Source of the DNA: JBOFCS01 sp051646185
GTDB lineage: Bacteria; Actinomycetota; Actinomycetes; Mycobacteriales; Mycobacteriaceae
DNA length: 13,754 bases
Direction: 5' to 3'
NCBI GenBank assembly: GCA_051646185.1
Contig: JBOFCS010000078.1
Coordinates: forward strand, 1-13,754
The position numbers were made by a program, and so were the translations under genes. Position 1 is the stretch's first letter; the number at the start of each line of letters is the position of its first letter. Positions 7,184 to 13,754 of this stretch are shown one piece after another. Below the pieces are notes generated by a model, which was not told the origin of the DNA, did no database searches, and was given only the letters and a program-made list of their open reading frames with translations.

Positions 7184-7717
7184 ATGCGCACATTAGTTCT
7201 CGGTGGTATTCGTTCAGGAAAATCCCGATACGCTGAGTCTTTGCTTTCGGCCACTACTTTGGACAGCGAATCAATCAGATACATAGCTACCGCTGCTCGC
7301 CCACTCAATTCAGACCCCGAGTGGTTAGCCCGCATAGCCACTCACCAAAAAAGTAGACCTCCTTGGTGGTCAACAGTAGAAACTGCCGACCTTATCGGGA
7401 CACTCCAAGAAGAACCTCACGCCACAGCGATCATTGATGATCTCGGCATGTGGTTAACCCGTCAGTTTGATGAACTTTGCGCTTGGGAATCGGTTACTAC
7501 CTCAGTATCCAAGCGATGCCAAGATTTAGTTGCTGCGGTTACAAATTATCAGGGCACACTTATACTGGTAAGCCCAGAGGTTGGGTTGACTATTGTTCCC
7601 GCCACCAGATCCGGCAGGCAATTTGCCGATGAACTCGGCCTGCTAAACAGCGCAATCGCCCAAGTCTGCGAGCATGTGGTTTTGGTCGTCGCTGGCTTGC
7701 CAATGAATCTTAAGTGA
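7184..7717 (+). CDS. cobU: Bifunctional adenosylcobinamide kinase / adenosylcobinamide-phosphate guanylyltransferase (CobU)
   Basis: Phosphorylates adenosylcobinamide and then attaches GMP, activating it for nucleotide-loop assembly in cobalamin synthesis or salvage. P-loop GGIRSGKS at 7-14 followed by RYAE, an IATARPL-like segment at 34-41, and His54 in ATHQKSRPPWWSTVE, the expected guanylylated histidine. IIDDLGMWL (83-91) and VSPEVGLTIVP...GRQFADELGLLN (129-155) complete the CobU pattern; the more usual text there is VSNEVG. The length of 177 residues is normal. The start ATG has only a distant GGAG (17 nt), so translation probably depends on coupling to DUF3043 upstream. cobT follows after 12 bp. 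Confidence 0.9.
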   Translation: MRTLVLGGIRSGKSRYAESLLSATTLDSESIRYIATAARPLNSDPEWLARIATHQKSRPPWWSTVETADLIGTLQEEPHATAIIDDLGMWLTRQFDELCAWESVTTSVSKRCQDLVAAVTNYQGTLILVSPEVGLTIVPATRSGRQFADELGLLNSAIAQVCEHVVLVVAGLPMNLK

Positions 7718-7729
7718 GAGAATGAGTCC

Positions 7730-8863
7730 ATGAATGAACCTGTTGCACCCGCTGGGGCAGTCAATGGTGAAACTACAACAGCGGCTCAGGTGATTTTTGC
7801 ACCTGTCAGCCCTCCCGATACCCGCACCGCCCGTGCGGCTTTGCAGCGGCAGCAACAACTTACTAAACCAACAGGATCACTTGGCCGCCTAGAAGAACTC
7901 GCCATCTGGGCTTCAGCATGCCAAAACACTTGCCCACCTAGCGTTTTCTCGAAACCACGAGTAATAGTTTTTGCCGGAGACCACGGGGTTGCAGCTTCTG
8001 GCGTGTCAGCATACCCAGCCGAAGTAACTCGGCAGATGGTAGAAAATTTTATTACCGGCGGAGCAGCGGTAAACGTACTTGCCGAGATAGTTGGTGCAAC
8101 GGTACGAGTCATTGACATCTGTGTTGACTGGGATATCACCAACTATCCACACATTTCCCCCACTATCGCTGCACATAAAATTAGGCGTAGTAGTGGCAAC
8201 ATAACTGTTGAGGATGCACTGACGGAAACTGAGGTCTACAACGCCATTACCGCAGGCCGAGCTATCGCTGACGAGGAAATTGACAGCGGTGCAGATCTAC
8301 TTATCGCCGGGGATATGGGCATCGGAAATACCACCGCTGCAACAGTTTTAATCGCAGCGTTAACAAATACCGAACCCGTAGCCGCGGTGGGACGAGGAAC
8401 CGGAATAAATGACGCTGGCTGGATAAGAAAAACTGCCGCTATCCGCGACGGTCTACGCCGCGCTCGCCGGGTAGTGCGTGACCCGGTAGCCTTATTAAGG
8501 ACTAGCAGCGGGGCAGATATTGCTGCCATGGCTGGGTTTTGCGCTCAAGCTGCCGTCCGAAAAACTCCGGTAATTCTCGATGGGCTCATAGTTACCGCGG
8601 CAGCAATGGTCGCTTCGGACTTAGCTCCTGGAGCCAAACAATGGTGGCAAGCTGGACACCGATCAACAGAACCAGCACATTCCTTAGCTCTTACCTATCT
8701 ACAGCTCACACCAATAGTTGATCTCGGCATGAGACTGGGCGAGGGCACCGGGGCACTCACCGCACTGCCCATAGTGCAATGTGCAGTAGCAACGCTCGGG
8801 CGCATGGCAACCTTCAGTGAAGCCGGAGTAAGCACACAGGTGACCGGAACGGAAGCATACTGA
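7730..8863 (+). CDS. cobT: Nicotinate-nucleotide--dimethylbenzimidazole phosphoribosyltransferase (CobT)
   Basis: Makes alpha-ribazole phosphate from nicotinate mononucleotide and 5,6-dimethylbenzimidazole, the lower-ligand branch of cobalamin assembly. Family motifs in order: KPTGSLGRLEELA (46-58), FAGDHGVAASGVSAYP (81-96), the FITGGAAVNVLA segment (107-118), GDMGIGNTTAA (194-204), GRGTGIND (221-228), and RLGEGTGA (335-342) whose Glu338 corresponds to the catalytic Glu317 of Salmonella CobT. The 377 residues include roughly 25 extra at the N-terminus (proline/alanine/threonine-rich). The ATG follows a GAGAGAA ribosome site. Its stop overlaps the cobS start by one base (TGATG), indicating translational coupling. 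Confidence 0.93.
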   Translation: MNEPVAPAGAVNGETTTAAQVIFAPVSPPDTRTARAALQRQQQLTKPTGSLGRLEELAIWASACQNTCPPSVFSKPRVIVFAGDHGVAASGVSAYPAEVTRQMVENFITGGAAVNVLAEIVGATVRVIDICVDWDITNYPHISPTIAAHKIRRSSGNITVEDALTETEVYNAITAGRAIADEEIDSGADLLIAGDMGIGNTTAATVLIAALTNTEPVAAVGRGTGINDAGWIRKTAAIRDGLRRARRVVRDPVALLRTSSGADIAAMAGFCAQAAVRKTPVILDGLIVTAAAMVASDLAPGAKQWWQAGHRSTEPAHSLALTYLQLTPIVDLGMRLGEGTGALTALPIVQCAVATLGRMATFSEAGVSTQVTGTEAY

Positions 8864-9624
8864 TGTCATTGTTAGCCAAAACCGGTATCAGTACTGCATT
8901 TTCCTGGCTAACAATTATACCCGTCGATTCCACAGAACCGATTTCACGAGCAACTGCACAAAGGGCGATAGCCGCAACCCCACTGGTAGGGATTGCCCTC
9001 GGATTGATCTGCATGGGAATTTTATTTGCACTTAAAGGCTTTGGTCTTTCCGCAACTCTCAGCGGACTTCTTGCTGTTGGATTTTTAGCGCTAAGCACTC
9101 GGGGCATGCATATAGATGGCCTTAGCGATACCGCAGACGGCTTGGGTTGTTACGGTAATCCCCTTCGTGCACAAGAAGTTATGCATAGTGGAAGCATTGG
9201 ACCGTTTGGAGCGGCCTCATTAGTCTTCACTTTAACCAGCCAAGCCATATCACTAGGAGTGCTAAGCACCCAAGGGAGTTGGTGGACTATCATGCTAGCC
9301 ATATGGGCGAGCAGAATAACTCCAATCATCAGCTGCAGAAAAGGAATTAAAGCTGCCAACACCAATGGCTTTGGCGCATTAGTCGCAGAAACCCAAACCC
9401 TTTGGGCTTGCCTACTATGGATCGTACCGACTCTTTGCGTCTCGGCACTACTGTATGCCAATCACTTTTGGTATGGACCCTTGATAATAGTTTTATCCTT
9501 GAGTGTGGCCGAGTTGTTTACTCGACATTGCGCACGTCGCTTAGGAGGCGTTAGCGGCGATGTCCTTGGCGCCAATATTGAGATCTCACTAACCCTCATG
9601 CTGATAACTTTCACCCTGCTCTAG
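8863..9624 (+). CDS. cobS: Adenosylcobinamide-GDP ribazoletransferase (cobalamin synthase, CobS)
   Basis: Integral membrane enzyme that joins adenosylcobinamide-GDP (CobU product) with alpha-ribazole (from the CobT product) to complete the nucleotide loop of cobalamin. The signature HIDGLSDTADGLG (83-95), a metal-binding acidic motif, is followed by the usual MHSGSIGPFGAASLV segment (107-121). Several hydrophobic helices are visible, at about 36-56, 62-79, 113-131, 139-150, 177-191 and 198-212, with a hydrophobic C-terminus. The 253 residues are standard. The last four to five codons need no separate ribosome site upstream because the start overlaps the cobT stop. It ends the operon, 20 bp from the end of convergent ilvE; no strong terminator is visible there. 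Confidence 0.92.
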   Translation: MSLLAKTGISTAFSWLTIIPVDSTEPISRATAQRAIAATPLVGIALGLICMGILFALKGFGLSATLSGLLAVGFLALSTRGMHIDGLSDTADGLGCYGNPLRAQEVMHSGSIGPFGAASLVFTLTSQAISLGVLSTQGSWWTIMLAIWASRITPIISCRKGIKAANTNGFGALVAETQTLWACLLWIVPTLCVSALLYANHFWYGPLIIVLSLSVAELFTRHCARRLGGVSGDVLGANIEISLTLMLITFTLL

Positions 9625-9644
9625 AAATTGTTAATTGGCAAATC

Positions 9645-10748
9645 TCAGCCAACAGGCTCCATCCAACCATGGGTATCGGCAAAAGTTCCTCGCTGAATAC
9701 CCGTCAGAGTATCCCGAAGCGCCATAGTGACGGCTCCGGGCTCACCCGTACCAATAACAAACTCTCCATCAGCATGTTTCACCCGACCAACCGGAGTTAT
9801 CACTGCAGCCGTACCGCAGGCGAAGACTTCAGTAATCTCACCTGAGATAGCTTTGGACTGCCATTCGTCTGTGCTAATTTTCCGCTCTTCAACTGCAAAC
9901 CCAGCATCAAAAGCTAGCTGCAACAGTGAATTTCGAGTGATGCCAGGAAGTAGCGAACCAGAAAGCTCAGGAGTGACAAGCCTAGCATCTGGACCAGAAC
10001 CAAAAACGAAGAAAAGATTCATACCCCCCATCTCTTCAACATAACGCCGCTCGGTCGCATCGAGCCACACAACTTGATCGCAACCCTCTTGCGCTGCCTG
10101 CATCTGTGCCAGGAGAGAGGCGGCATAGTTTCCACCAAACTTAGCCGCACCAGTTCCTCCTGGAGCCGCTCGGACATATTCCGTGGAAAGCCATACACTC
10201 ACTGGCTTCACCCCCTGCGCAAAATAAGCACCAGCAGGTGAAGCAATGAGCAAATAACGGTACGACTTAGCAGGGCGCACACCTAACCCCGGCTCAGTGG
10301 CAATCATAAAAGGACGCAAGTACAAAGCGTCCTCACCTCCTGCGACAGGCACCCATGCACCATCGACGGAAATCAACTGACGCAATGATTCCAAAAATAA
10401 TTCTGTGGGCAACTCAGGCATTGCTAGCCGACGAGCCGAGGCCTGCAATCTCTGAGCATTTGATTCCGGCCTAAAAGTGGCAATCGATCCGTCCGGTTGC
10501 CGGTAAGCTTTTAAGCCTTCAAAAATTTCCTGCGCATAGTGCAAAACAACTGCGGATGGGTCTAATTCGATTGGACCGTAAGCAATCACCTGTGCGTTGT
10601 GCCAACCCTTTGACTGATCAAAGTTTATCGACACCATGTGATCAGTAAAAAACTTGCCAAACCCGGGAGCAGCAAGAATCTGCTCCCGCACCGCATTGGT
10701 CGCGGGAGCAGGGTTCAACTGATGCAGAAACTCAAGTTGGCCAGTCAT
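9645..10748 (-). CDS. ilvE: Branched-chain amino acid aminotransferase
   Basis: Pyridoxal-phosphate enzyme for the last step of leucine, isoleucine and valine synthesis and the first step of their breakdown, with 2-oxoglutarate/glutamate as partner. Fold type IV motifs: YAQEIFEGLKAYR (71-83), LYLRPFMIATEPGLGV (142-157), GGTGAAKFGGNYAAS with the cofactor Lys203, and the conserved YVEEMGGMNLFFVF (236-249). The 367 residues match the actinobacterial BCAT group. The ATG at 10746-10748 has TAGGAT ending exactly 6 nt upstream; the same bases could act as a weak Shine-Dalgarno, so leaderless or leadered translation are both possible. It begins 28 bp after gcvT on the same strand, so it may be read both from its own promoter and through gcvT. 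Confidence 0.94.
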   Translation of the reverse strand: MTGQLEFLHQLNPAPATNAVREQILAAPGFGKFFTDHMVSINFDQSKGWHNAQVIAYGPIELDPSAVVLHYAQEIFEGLKAYRQPDGSIATFRPESNAQRLQASARRLAMPELPTELFLESLRQLISVDGAWVPVAGGEDALYLRPFMIATEPGLGVRPAKSYRYLLIASPAGAYFAQGVKPVSVWLSTEYVRAAPGGTGAAKFGGNYAASLLAQMQAAQEGCDQVVWLDATERRYVEEMGGMNLFFVFGSGPDARLVTPELSGSLLPGITRNSLLQLAFDAGFAVEERKISTDEWQSKAISGEITEVFACGTAAVITPVGRVKHADGEFVIGTGEPGAVTMALRDTLTGIQRGTFADTHGWMEPVG

Positions 10749-10754
10749 ATAGAC

Positions 10755-10760
10755 ATCCTA
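10755..10760 (-). promoter_or_regulatory. Candidate -10 hexamer for leaderless ilvE transcript
   Basis: TAGGAT on the minus strand fits TAnnnT and places the predicted start on the A of the ilvE ATG. The upstream -35 (AAAGTA) is poor. The alternative reading is that AGGA here is a ribosome-binding site in a gcvT-ilvE message. Confidence 0.35.
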
Positions 10761-10776
10761 TCGTGCGAGAAAAACT

Positions 10777-11883
10777 TTACTTTGTTTTAGTCTGAACAAA
10801 TGGTGGAGCCACTACTTCACAAGAAATTCTCCGGCCACGCACATCCACGTCAACTAAATCGCCGATAAGGACACCGGAAGCTGTATTGATAAGAGCCAGT
10901 GCAATACCAGTTTTAAGCGATGGCGAGAAAGTCCCCGACGTTGTTATACCAACTTCATCTTGCCCTTTAAGGACTTTAAGCTCAGGACGGAGCACCCCAC
11001 GCCCTACCGCTCTTAGCCCTCGCAAGGTTCGAACCGGGCCGGATTCTTTTTCCTTTGTTAACTCGCCTTTCCCCCAGAAGGCATCCTTTTGCCAACCGAC
11101 CGCCCAACCACAACGTGCTTGAAGGGGGGTTATTCGTACCGACAACTCATGTCCATGTAGTGGGTATCCCATTTCGGTCCGTAAAGTATCCCGAGCGCCA
11201 AGACCAGCAACTTCGCCACCACTTGCCTTTACTTGTTGGACCAATGCGCGAAATAATATTTCACTGTCATGCCAATGCGGCAGAAGCTCGTACCCATGTT
11301 CGCCGGTGTAACCAGTTCGACATACCCGAACTGGAACACCGTTGTACTCGGCTTCAGAAAATGCCATGTAGTCCATATCAGTGGGCAACCCCAAGGCTCG
11401 TAAAACTTCTGCCGACCGTGGCCCTTGAACCGCAAGAACCCCATATTTCATATGCTGATCGGTAATGGTAATCGACTCTGGTGCAACAGCTTTAAGTGAT
11501 TTAATAACTTCATCCGCATTCGCTGCATTGGGTATCAAAAACACCTCATCGGCACTTACGTAATACACAATTAAATCATCGATAACACCACCACTGGCAG
11601 TGCAGCATAATGTGTACTGAGCCTGACCAGGAGCGATCCGATTAAGGTCATTGGTGAAGGCAGCATTGATAAAGTCTGCAGCATCCGGACCGACCACCAA
11701 GGCCTTCCCTAGATGGCTGACATCAAAAAGCCCGACAGCGCTTCGCACCGCCAGATGTTCAGTTACTGTACCCGCATACGCCACTGGCATTTCCCACCCT
11801 CCAAATGGCGCAAAGCTAGCACCTAACTCTGCATGAACAGCATGAAGGGGACCCTTTTTGAGTACGATCGCGGTATCAGTCAC
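10777..11883 (-). CDS. gcvT: Glycine cleavage system T protein (aminomethyltransferase)
   Basis: T-protein of the glycine cleavage system: releases ammonia from the aminomethyl group carried by lipoyl-GcvH and passes the one-carbon unit to tetrahydrofolate. Conserved features: FAPFGGWEMPVAY (25-37), RSAVGLFDVSHLGK (47-60), QAQYTLCCTASGGVIDDLIVY with the catalytic aspartate at 102 (or 103), the AVQGPRSAEVL segment (151-161), RTGYTGEHGYEL (189-200) and GLGARDTLRTEMGYPLHGHEL (227-247), then the C-terminal barrel. The 368 residues are normal. GTG start: an in-frame TAA lies two codons upstream, so no longer start exists. There is no Shine-Dalgarno nearby (a GGAGGG is about 22 nt away), but TAAAGT sits 8 nt upstream. 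Genes for GcvP and GcvH are not in the window. Confidence 0.93.
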   Translation of the reverse strand: MTDTAIVLKKGPLHAVHAELGASFAPFGGWEMPVAYAGTVTEHLAVRSAVGLFDVSHLGKALVVGPDAADFINAAFTNDLNRIAPGQAQYTLCCTASGGVIDDLIVYYVSADEVFLIPNAANADEVIKSLKAVAPESITITDQHMKYGVLAVQGPRSAEVLRALGLPTDMDYMAFSEAEYNGVPVRVCRTGYTGEHGYELLPHWHDSEILFRALVQQVKASGGEVAGLGARDTLRTEMGYPLHGHELSVRITPLQARCGWAVGWQKDAFWGKGELTKEKESGPVRTLRGLRAVGRGVLRPELKVLKGQDEVGITTSGTFSPSLKTGIALALINTASGVLIGDLVDVDVRGRRISCEVVAPPFVQTKTK

Positions 11884-11891
11884 AGTGCGTT

Positions 11892-11897
11892 ACTTTA
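11892..11897 (-). promoter_or_regulatory. Candidate -10 hexamer for near-leaderless gcvT transcript
   Basis: TAAAGT on the minus strand (TAnnnT) predicts transcription from about 11885, leaving a 2-nt leader before the GTG at 11883. The -35 at normal spacing (GGGCTG) is not recognisable. The absence of a nearby ribosome-binding site supports the reading. Confidence 0.4.
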
Positions 11898-12019
11898 ATC
11901 GGCTTCACCCTCCGCAGCCCCATCGGTCGTAAGATTAGACCAGGCCACTATTTGTGATTGCGCAAAACAGTGCGTCAGAGCCTTCAGCAACCCAGCTAGA
12001 GTTGACCAACTTATTTCTC

Positions 12020-12025
12020 AAGGAG
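12020..12025 (+). promoter_or_regulatory. Shine-Dalgarno deciding the pepA start
   Basis: AAGGAG ends 9 nt before the ATG at 12035-12037, the best ribosome-binding site in the window. The in-frame ATG at 11954 has no such site and would add 27 residues with no resemblance to the family N-terminus, so the later ATG is preferred. Confidence 0.8.
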
Positions 12026-12034
12026 TGTTTACTA

Positions 12035-13573
12035 ATGAGCCCAGCAGCTAGCCCAAGAACTACAGCCATTTCCCCTGCCGGACCAGAGTTAACCCTTGCC
12101 AGCACACTCCCTGCACGCAAACCAGCAGGAACTTCAGCACTTATTGTTGCTATGGCTCCAGGAACTCATGGGCCAGTGCTTATTGGGGCGCAGGATCACC
12201 TCGAGCCTGAGACTGTCACAGAAATCGAAGCCAGTCTAAAAACTGTTGGGGCAAGTGGAGAATCTGGTGAAATCACTCGGGTTGTCGCCCCTTCTGCCGT
12301 CCGTATAGGCAGCGTTTTAGCCATTGGATGCGGCCAAGAACCCACCGCAGAGTCCATTCGTTGCGCAACTGGTTCAGCCGCTCGCGCGTTGATCGGAGTA
12401 GACACCGCTTTCACAACTCTATCGACTTTACACCTTGAATCAGCAGCTGAAGGCTTTTACCTTGGCGCCTACACATTCACCGGATTCCGCAGCAGTAAGT
12501 CAGCTCCTAAAAAGTCACCACTAAAGCGGGTGGTTCTGCTCACTGACAATTCACGCAGTAAAGAAAATAAGCTTGCACTTGAGCGCGCTATAACAATCTC
12601 CGAAGCTGTTGTTACCGCCCGTAATTTTGTTAATACTCCACCTAGCCATCTCTTCCCTGCCGAATTTGCAGATCAGGCAAAAAAATTGGGAACCGCTGCC
12701 GGACTTAAGGTTCAGATTCTTGATGAAAAAGCTCTAGAAAAATCCGGCTACGGAGGCATTATCGGCGTTGGCAAAGGCTCTGCACGACCTCCCCGGCTCG
12801 TCCGGCTTTCCCATCTTGGAGGAACAAAAAGAAACTCACCCACTGTTGCCCTCGTCGGTAAAGGAATCACCTTTGACACCGGAGGCATCTCCATCAAGCC
12901 AGCCGCCGGAATGGAAAACATGACATCCGATATGGGCGGTGCAGCAGCCGTTATTGCCACTGTAATCCTCGCCGCAAAACTGAATTTGCCGATTAACGTT
13001 ATTGCCACAGTCCCGATGGCTGAAAACATGCCCTCAGCCACAGCGCAACGCCCCGGTGATGTACTAACCCAATACGGCGGCGTGACCGTAGAAGTGATCA
13101 ACACCGATGCTGAAGGTCGACTAATACTTGCCGATGCAATTGTGCGTGCCTGCGAAGATAATCCCGATTACCTTATTGACACCGCTACCCTCACTGGTGC
13201 ACAAATGGTTGCACTGGGGACCCGCACCCCAGGAATCATGGGTACCAATACCTTCCGAGACCGAGTTGCTGCGATCTCGCAGCAAGTTGGCGAAAACGGT
13301 TGGGCAATGCCATTGCCAGATGAGCTAAGGGCCGATCTCAATTCCCGGGTAGCTGACTTGGCGAACGTAACGCCACATCGGTGGGGTGGCATGCTAGCCG
13401 CTGGACTGTATCTCAAAGAGTTTGTGACGGAAAATGTTCAATGGGCACATATCGATATCGCTGGACCTGCTTTTAATACTGCAGGAGCATTCGGGTACAC
13501 CAGCAAAGGCGGGACCGGCGTACCTGTGCGCACCATGTTTGCTGTCTTGGAAGACATCGCAGCTAACGGCTAG
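12035..13573 (+). CDS. pepA: Leucyl aminopeptidase (M17 family, cytosolic)
   Basis: Di-metal cytosolic aminopeptidase that removes N-terminal residues from peptides, used in peptide turnover. The N-terminal regulatory macro-like domain spans about 1-180. The catalytic domain begins near FVNTPPSHLFPAEFA (198-212). Metal and catalytic residues are all present: Lys276 and Asp281 in VGKGITFDTGG, Lys288, Asp299 in MTSDMGG, and Asp358, Glu360 and Arg362 in the M17 signature NTDAEGRL (357-364). DTATLTGAQMVALG (382-395) and the C-terminal WAHIDIAGPAF (470-480) also fit. At 512 residues the length is typical. It is transcribed alone, divergent from gcvT, with a strong ribosome site and a hairpin right after the stop. 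The symbol pepB is used for the mycobacterial homologue. Confidence 0.95.
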   Translation: MSPAASPRTTAISPAGPELTLASTLPARKPAGTSALIVAMAPGTHGPVLIGAQDHLEPETVTEIEASLKTVGASGESGEITRVVAPSAVRIGSVLAIGCGQEPTAESIRCATGSAARALIGVDTAFTTLSTLHLESAAEGFYLGAYTFTGFRSSKSAPKKSPLKRVVLLTDNSRSKENKLALERAITISEAVVTARNFVNTPPSHLFPAEFADQAKKLGTAAGLKVQILDEKALEKSGYGGIIGVGKGSARPPRLVRLSHLGGTKRNSPTVALVGKGITFDTGGISIKPAAGMENMTSDMGGAAAVIATVILAAKLNLPINVIATVPMAENMPSATAQRPGDVLTQYGGVTVEVINTDAEGRLILADAIVRACEDNPDYLIDTATLTGAQMVALGTRTPGIMGTNTFRDRVAAISQQVGENGWAMPLPDELRADLNSRVADLANVTPHRWGGMLAAGLYLKEFVTENVQWAHIDIAGPAFNTAGAFGYTSKGGTGVPVRTMFAVLEDIAANG

Positions 13574-13582
13574 AGCCGGGAA

Positions 13583-13627
13583 TACGCAGGAATCAGCATC
13601 ATTGCGATTGATGCTGATTCCTGCGTA
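13583..13627 (+). terminator. Perfect 19-bp hairpin after pepA (terminator without T-tract)
   Basis: Arms 13583-13601 and 13609-13627 are exact reverse complements around a 7-nt loop, starting 9 bp after the pepA stop. No T-run follows on the plus strand (ATACCCTC), so it would be a U-tract-less terminator, a type described in actinobacteria, or an RNA-stabilising 3' stem. It may act on both strands. Confidence 0.75.
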
Positions 13628-13754
13628 ATACCCTCTGCCGAGCGTCATAATCGCGCATCCGCTGTGGATACCCGGTTTTATTTACGTCATATATCGGAAT
13701 ATTCAGGTCCTTACCGAGTTTACGGGCTCCCTGTTCCCCACCCACCCTACGGCG
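13599..13754 (-). CDS. Possible C-terminal end of an unidentified leftward gene (partial)
   Basis: From the right edge one minus-strand frame stays open for 51 codons to a TGA at 13599-13601. It reads as plausible protein: basic and soluble, with GARKLGKDLNIPIYDV and then GYPQRMRDYDARQRV. I do not recognise it. The other two minus frames close quickly. Against it, the last nine codons lie in the arm and loop of the pepA hairpin, and the plus frame continuing from pepA past its TAG is also open to the edge, so openness alone is weak evidence. In M. tuberculosis the gene after pepB is a leftward one (ephD, from memory), which fits the direction only. Confidence 0.3.
   Translation of the reverse strand, partial: RRRVGGEQGARKLGKDLNIPIYDVNKTGYPQRMRDYDARQRVLRRNQHQSQ

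Noticed and set aside
7643..8529. Long minus-strand open frames across cobT
   Set aside because: They are antisense shadows of a gene with full family motifs, and their translations show the Ser/Arg/Pro bias of reverse-strand reading.
9635..9652. TTGGC/GCCAA hairpin between cobS and ilvE as a terminator
   Set aside because: The stem is only 5 bp with an 8-nt loop and no T-tract, and it overlaps the ilvE stop codon.
11954..12034. N-terminal extension of pepA from the ATG at 11954
   Set aside because: The extension overlaps the intergenic promoter region, and AAGGAG directly precedes the ATG at 12035.
1..13754. Mobile elements, CRISPR arrays, toxin-antitoxin or defence genes, tRNAs
   Set aside because: Gaps between genes are short; none shows transposase, repeat-spacer arrays, tRNA folds or attachment repeats, and all confident genes are housekeeping.

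Overview
This window looks like core chromosome of a Corynebacteriales actinomycete, most likely a low-GC Corynebacterium. By eye the base composition is near 50 % GC, low for the order. The evidence is a lipoprotein-type actinobacterial cytochrome oxidase subunit II with subunit IV (CtaF), an LtsA-type glutamine amidotransferase, an adenosine kinase closely resembling mycobacterial AdoK, a DUF3043 protein, and a gene order that, from memory, follows the Mycobacterium tuberculosis Rv2199c-Rv2213 segment. I see no insertion sequence, phage gene, CRISPR array, tRNA or rRNA.

Layout: a strong hairpin terminator (19-60) closes the leftward ctaC-ctaF operon (74-1564). A 266-bp divergent spacer with an 11-bp repeated motif separates ctaC from rightward ltsA (1831-3756). 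Leftward adoK (3774-4751) converges on ltsA. Then come a hairpin terminator, leftward erpA (4894-5268) with two adjacent palindromes in its promoter region, and leftward glxK (5356-6405). A short divergent promoter region feeds the rightward group DUF3043-cobU-cobT-cobS (6497-9624). Leftward gcvT-ilvE (11883 back to 9645) converges on cobS. Rightward pepA (12035-13573) ends at a perfect 19-bp hairpin, and an unidentified leftward open frame runs off the right edge.

The genes are housekeeping: aa3 oxidase assembly, amidation of cell-wall diaminopimelate, adenosine salvage, Fe-S cluster delivery, glycerate phosphorylation, the late steps of cobalamin assembly, branched-chain amino acid transamination, the glycine cleavage T-protein and a cytosolic leucyl aminopeptidase. 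I did not find a novel multi-gene system. The most unusual signals are regulatory: the paired palindromes before erpA, the repeats at the predicted ctaC transcription start, and four genes whose -10-like hexamer sits just before the start codon, suggesting leaderless mRNAs.
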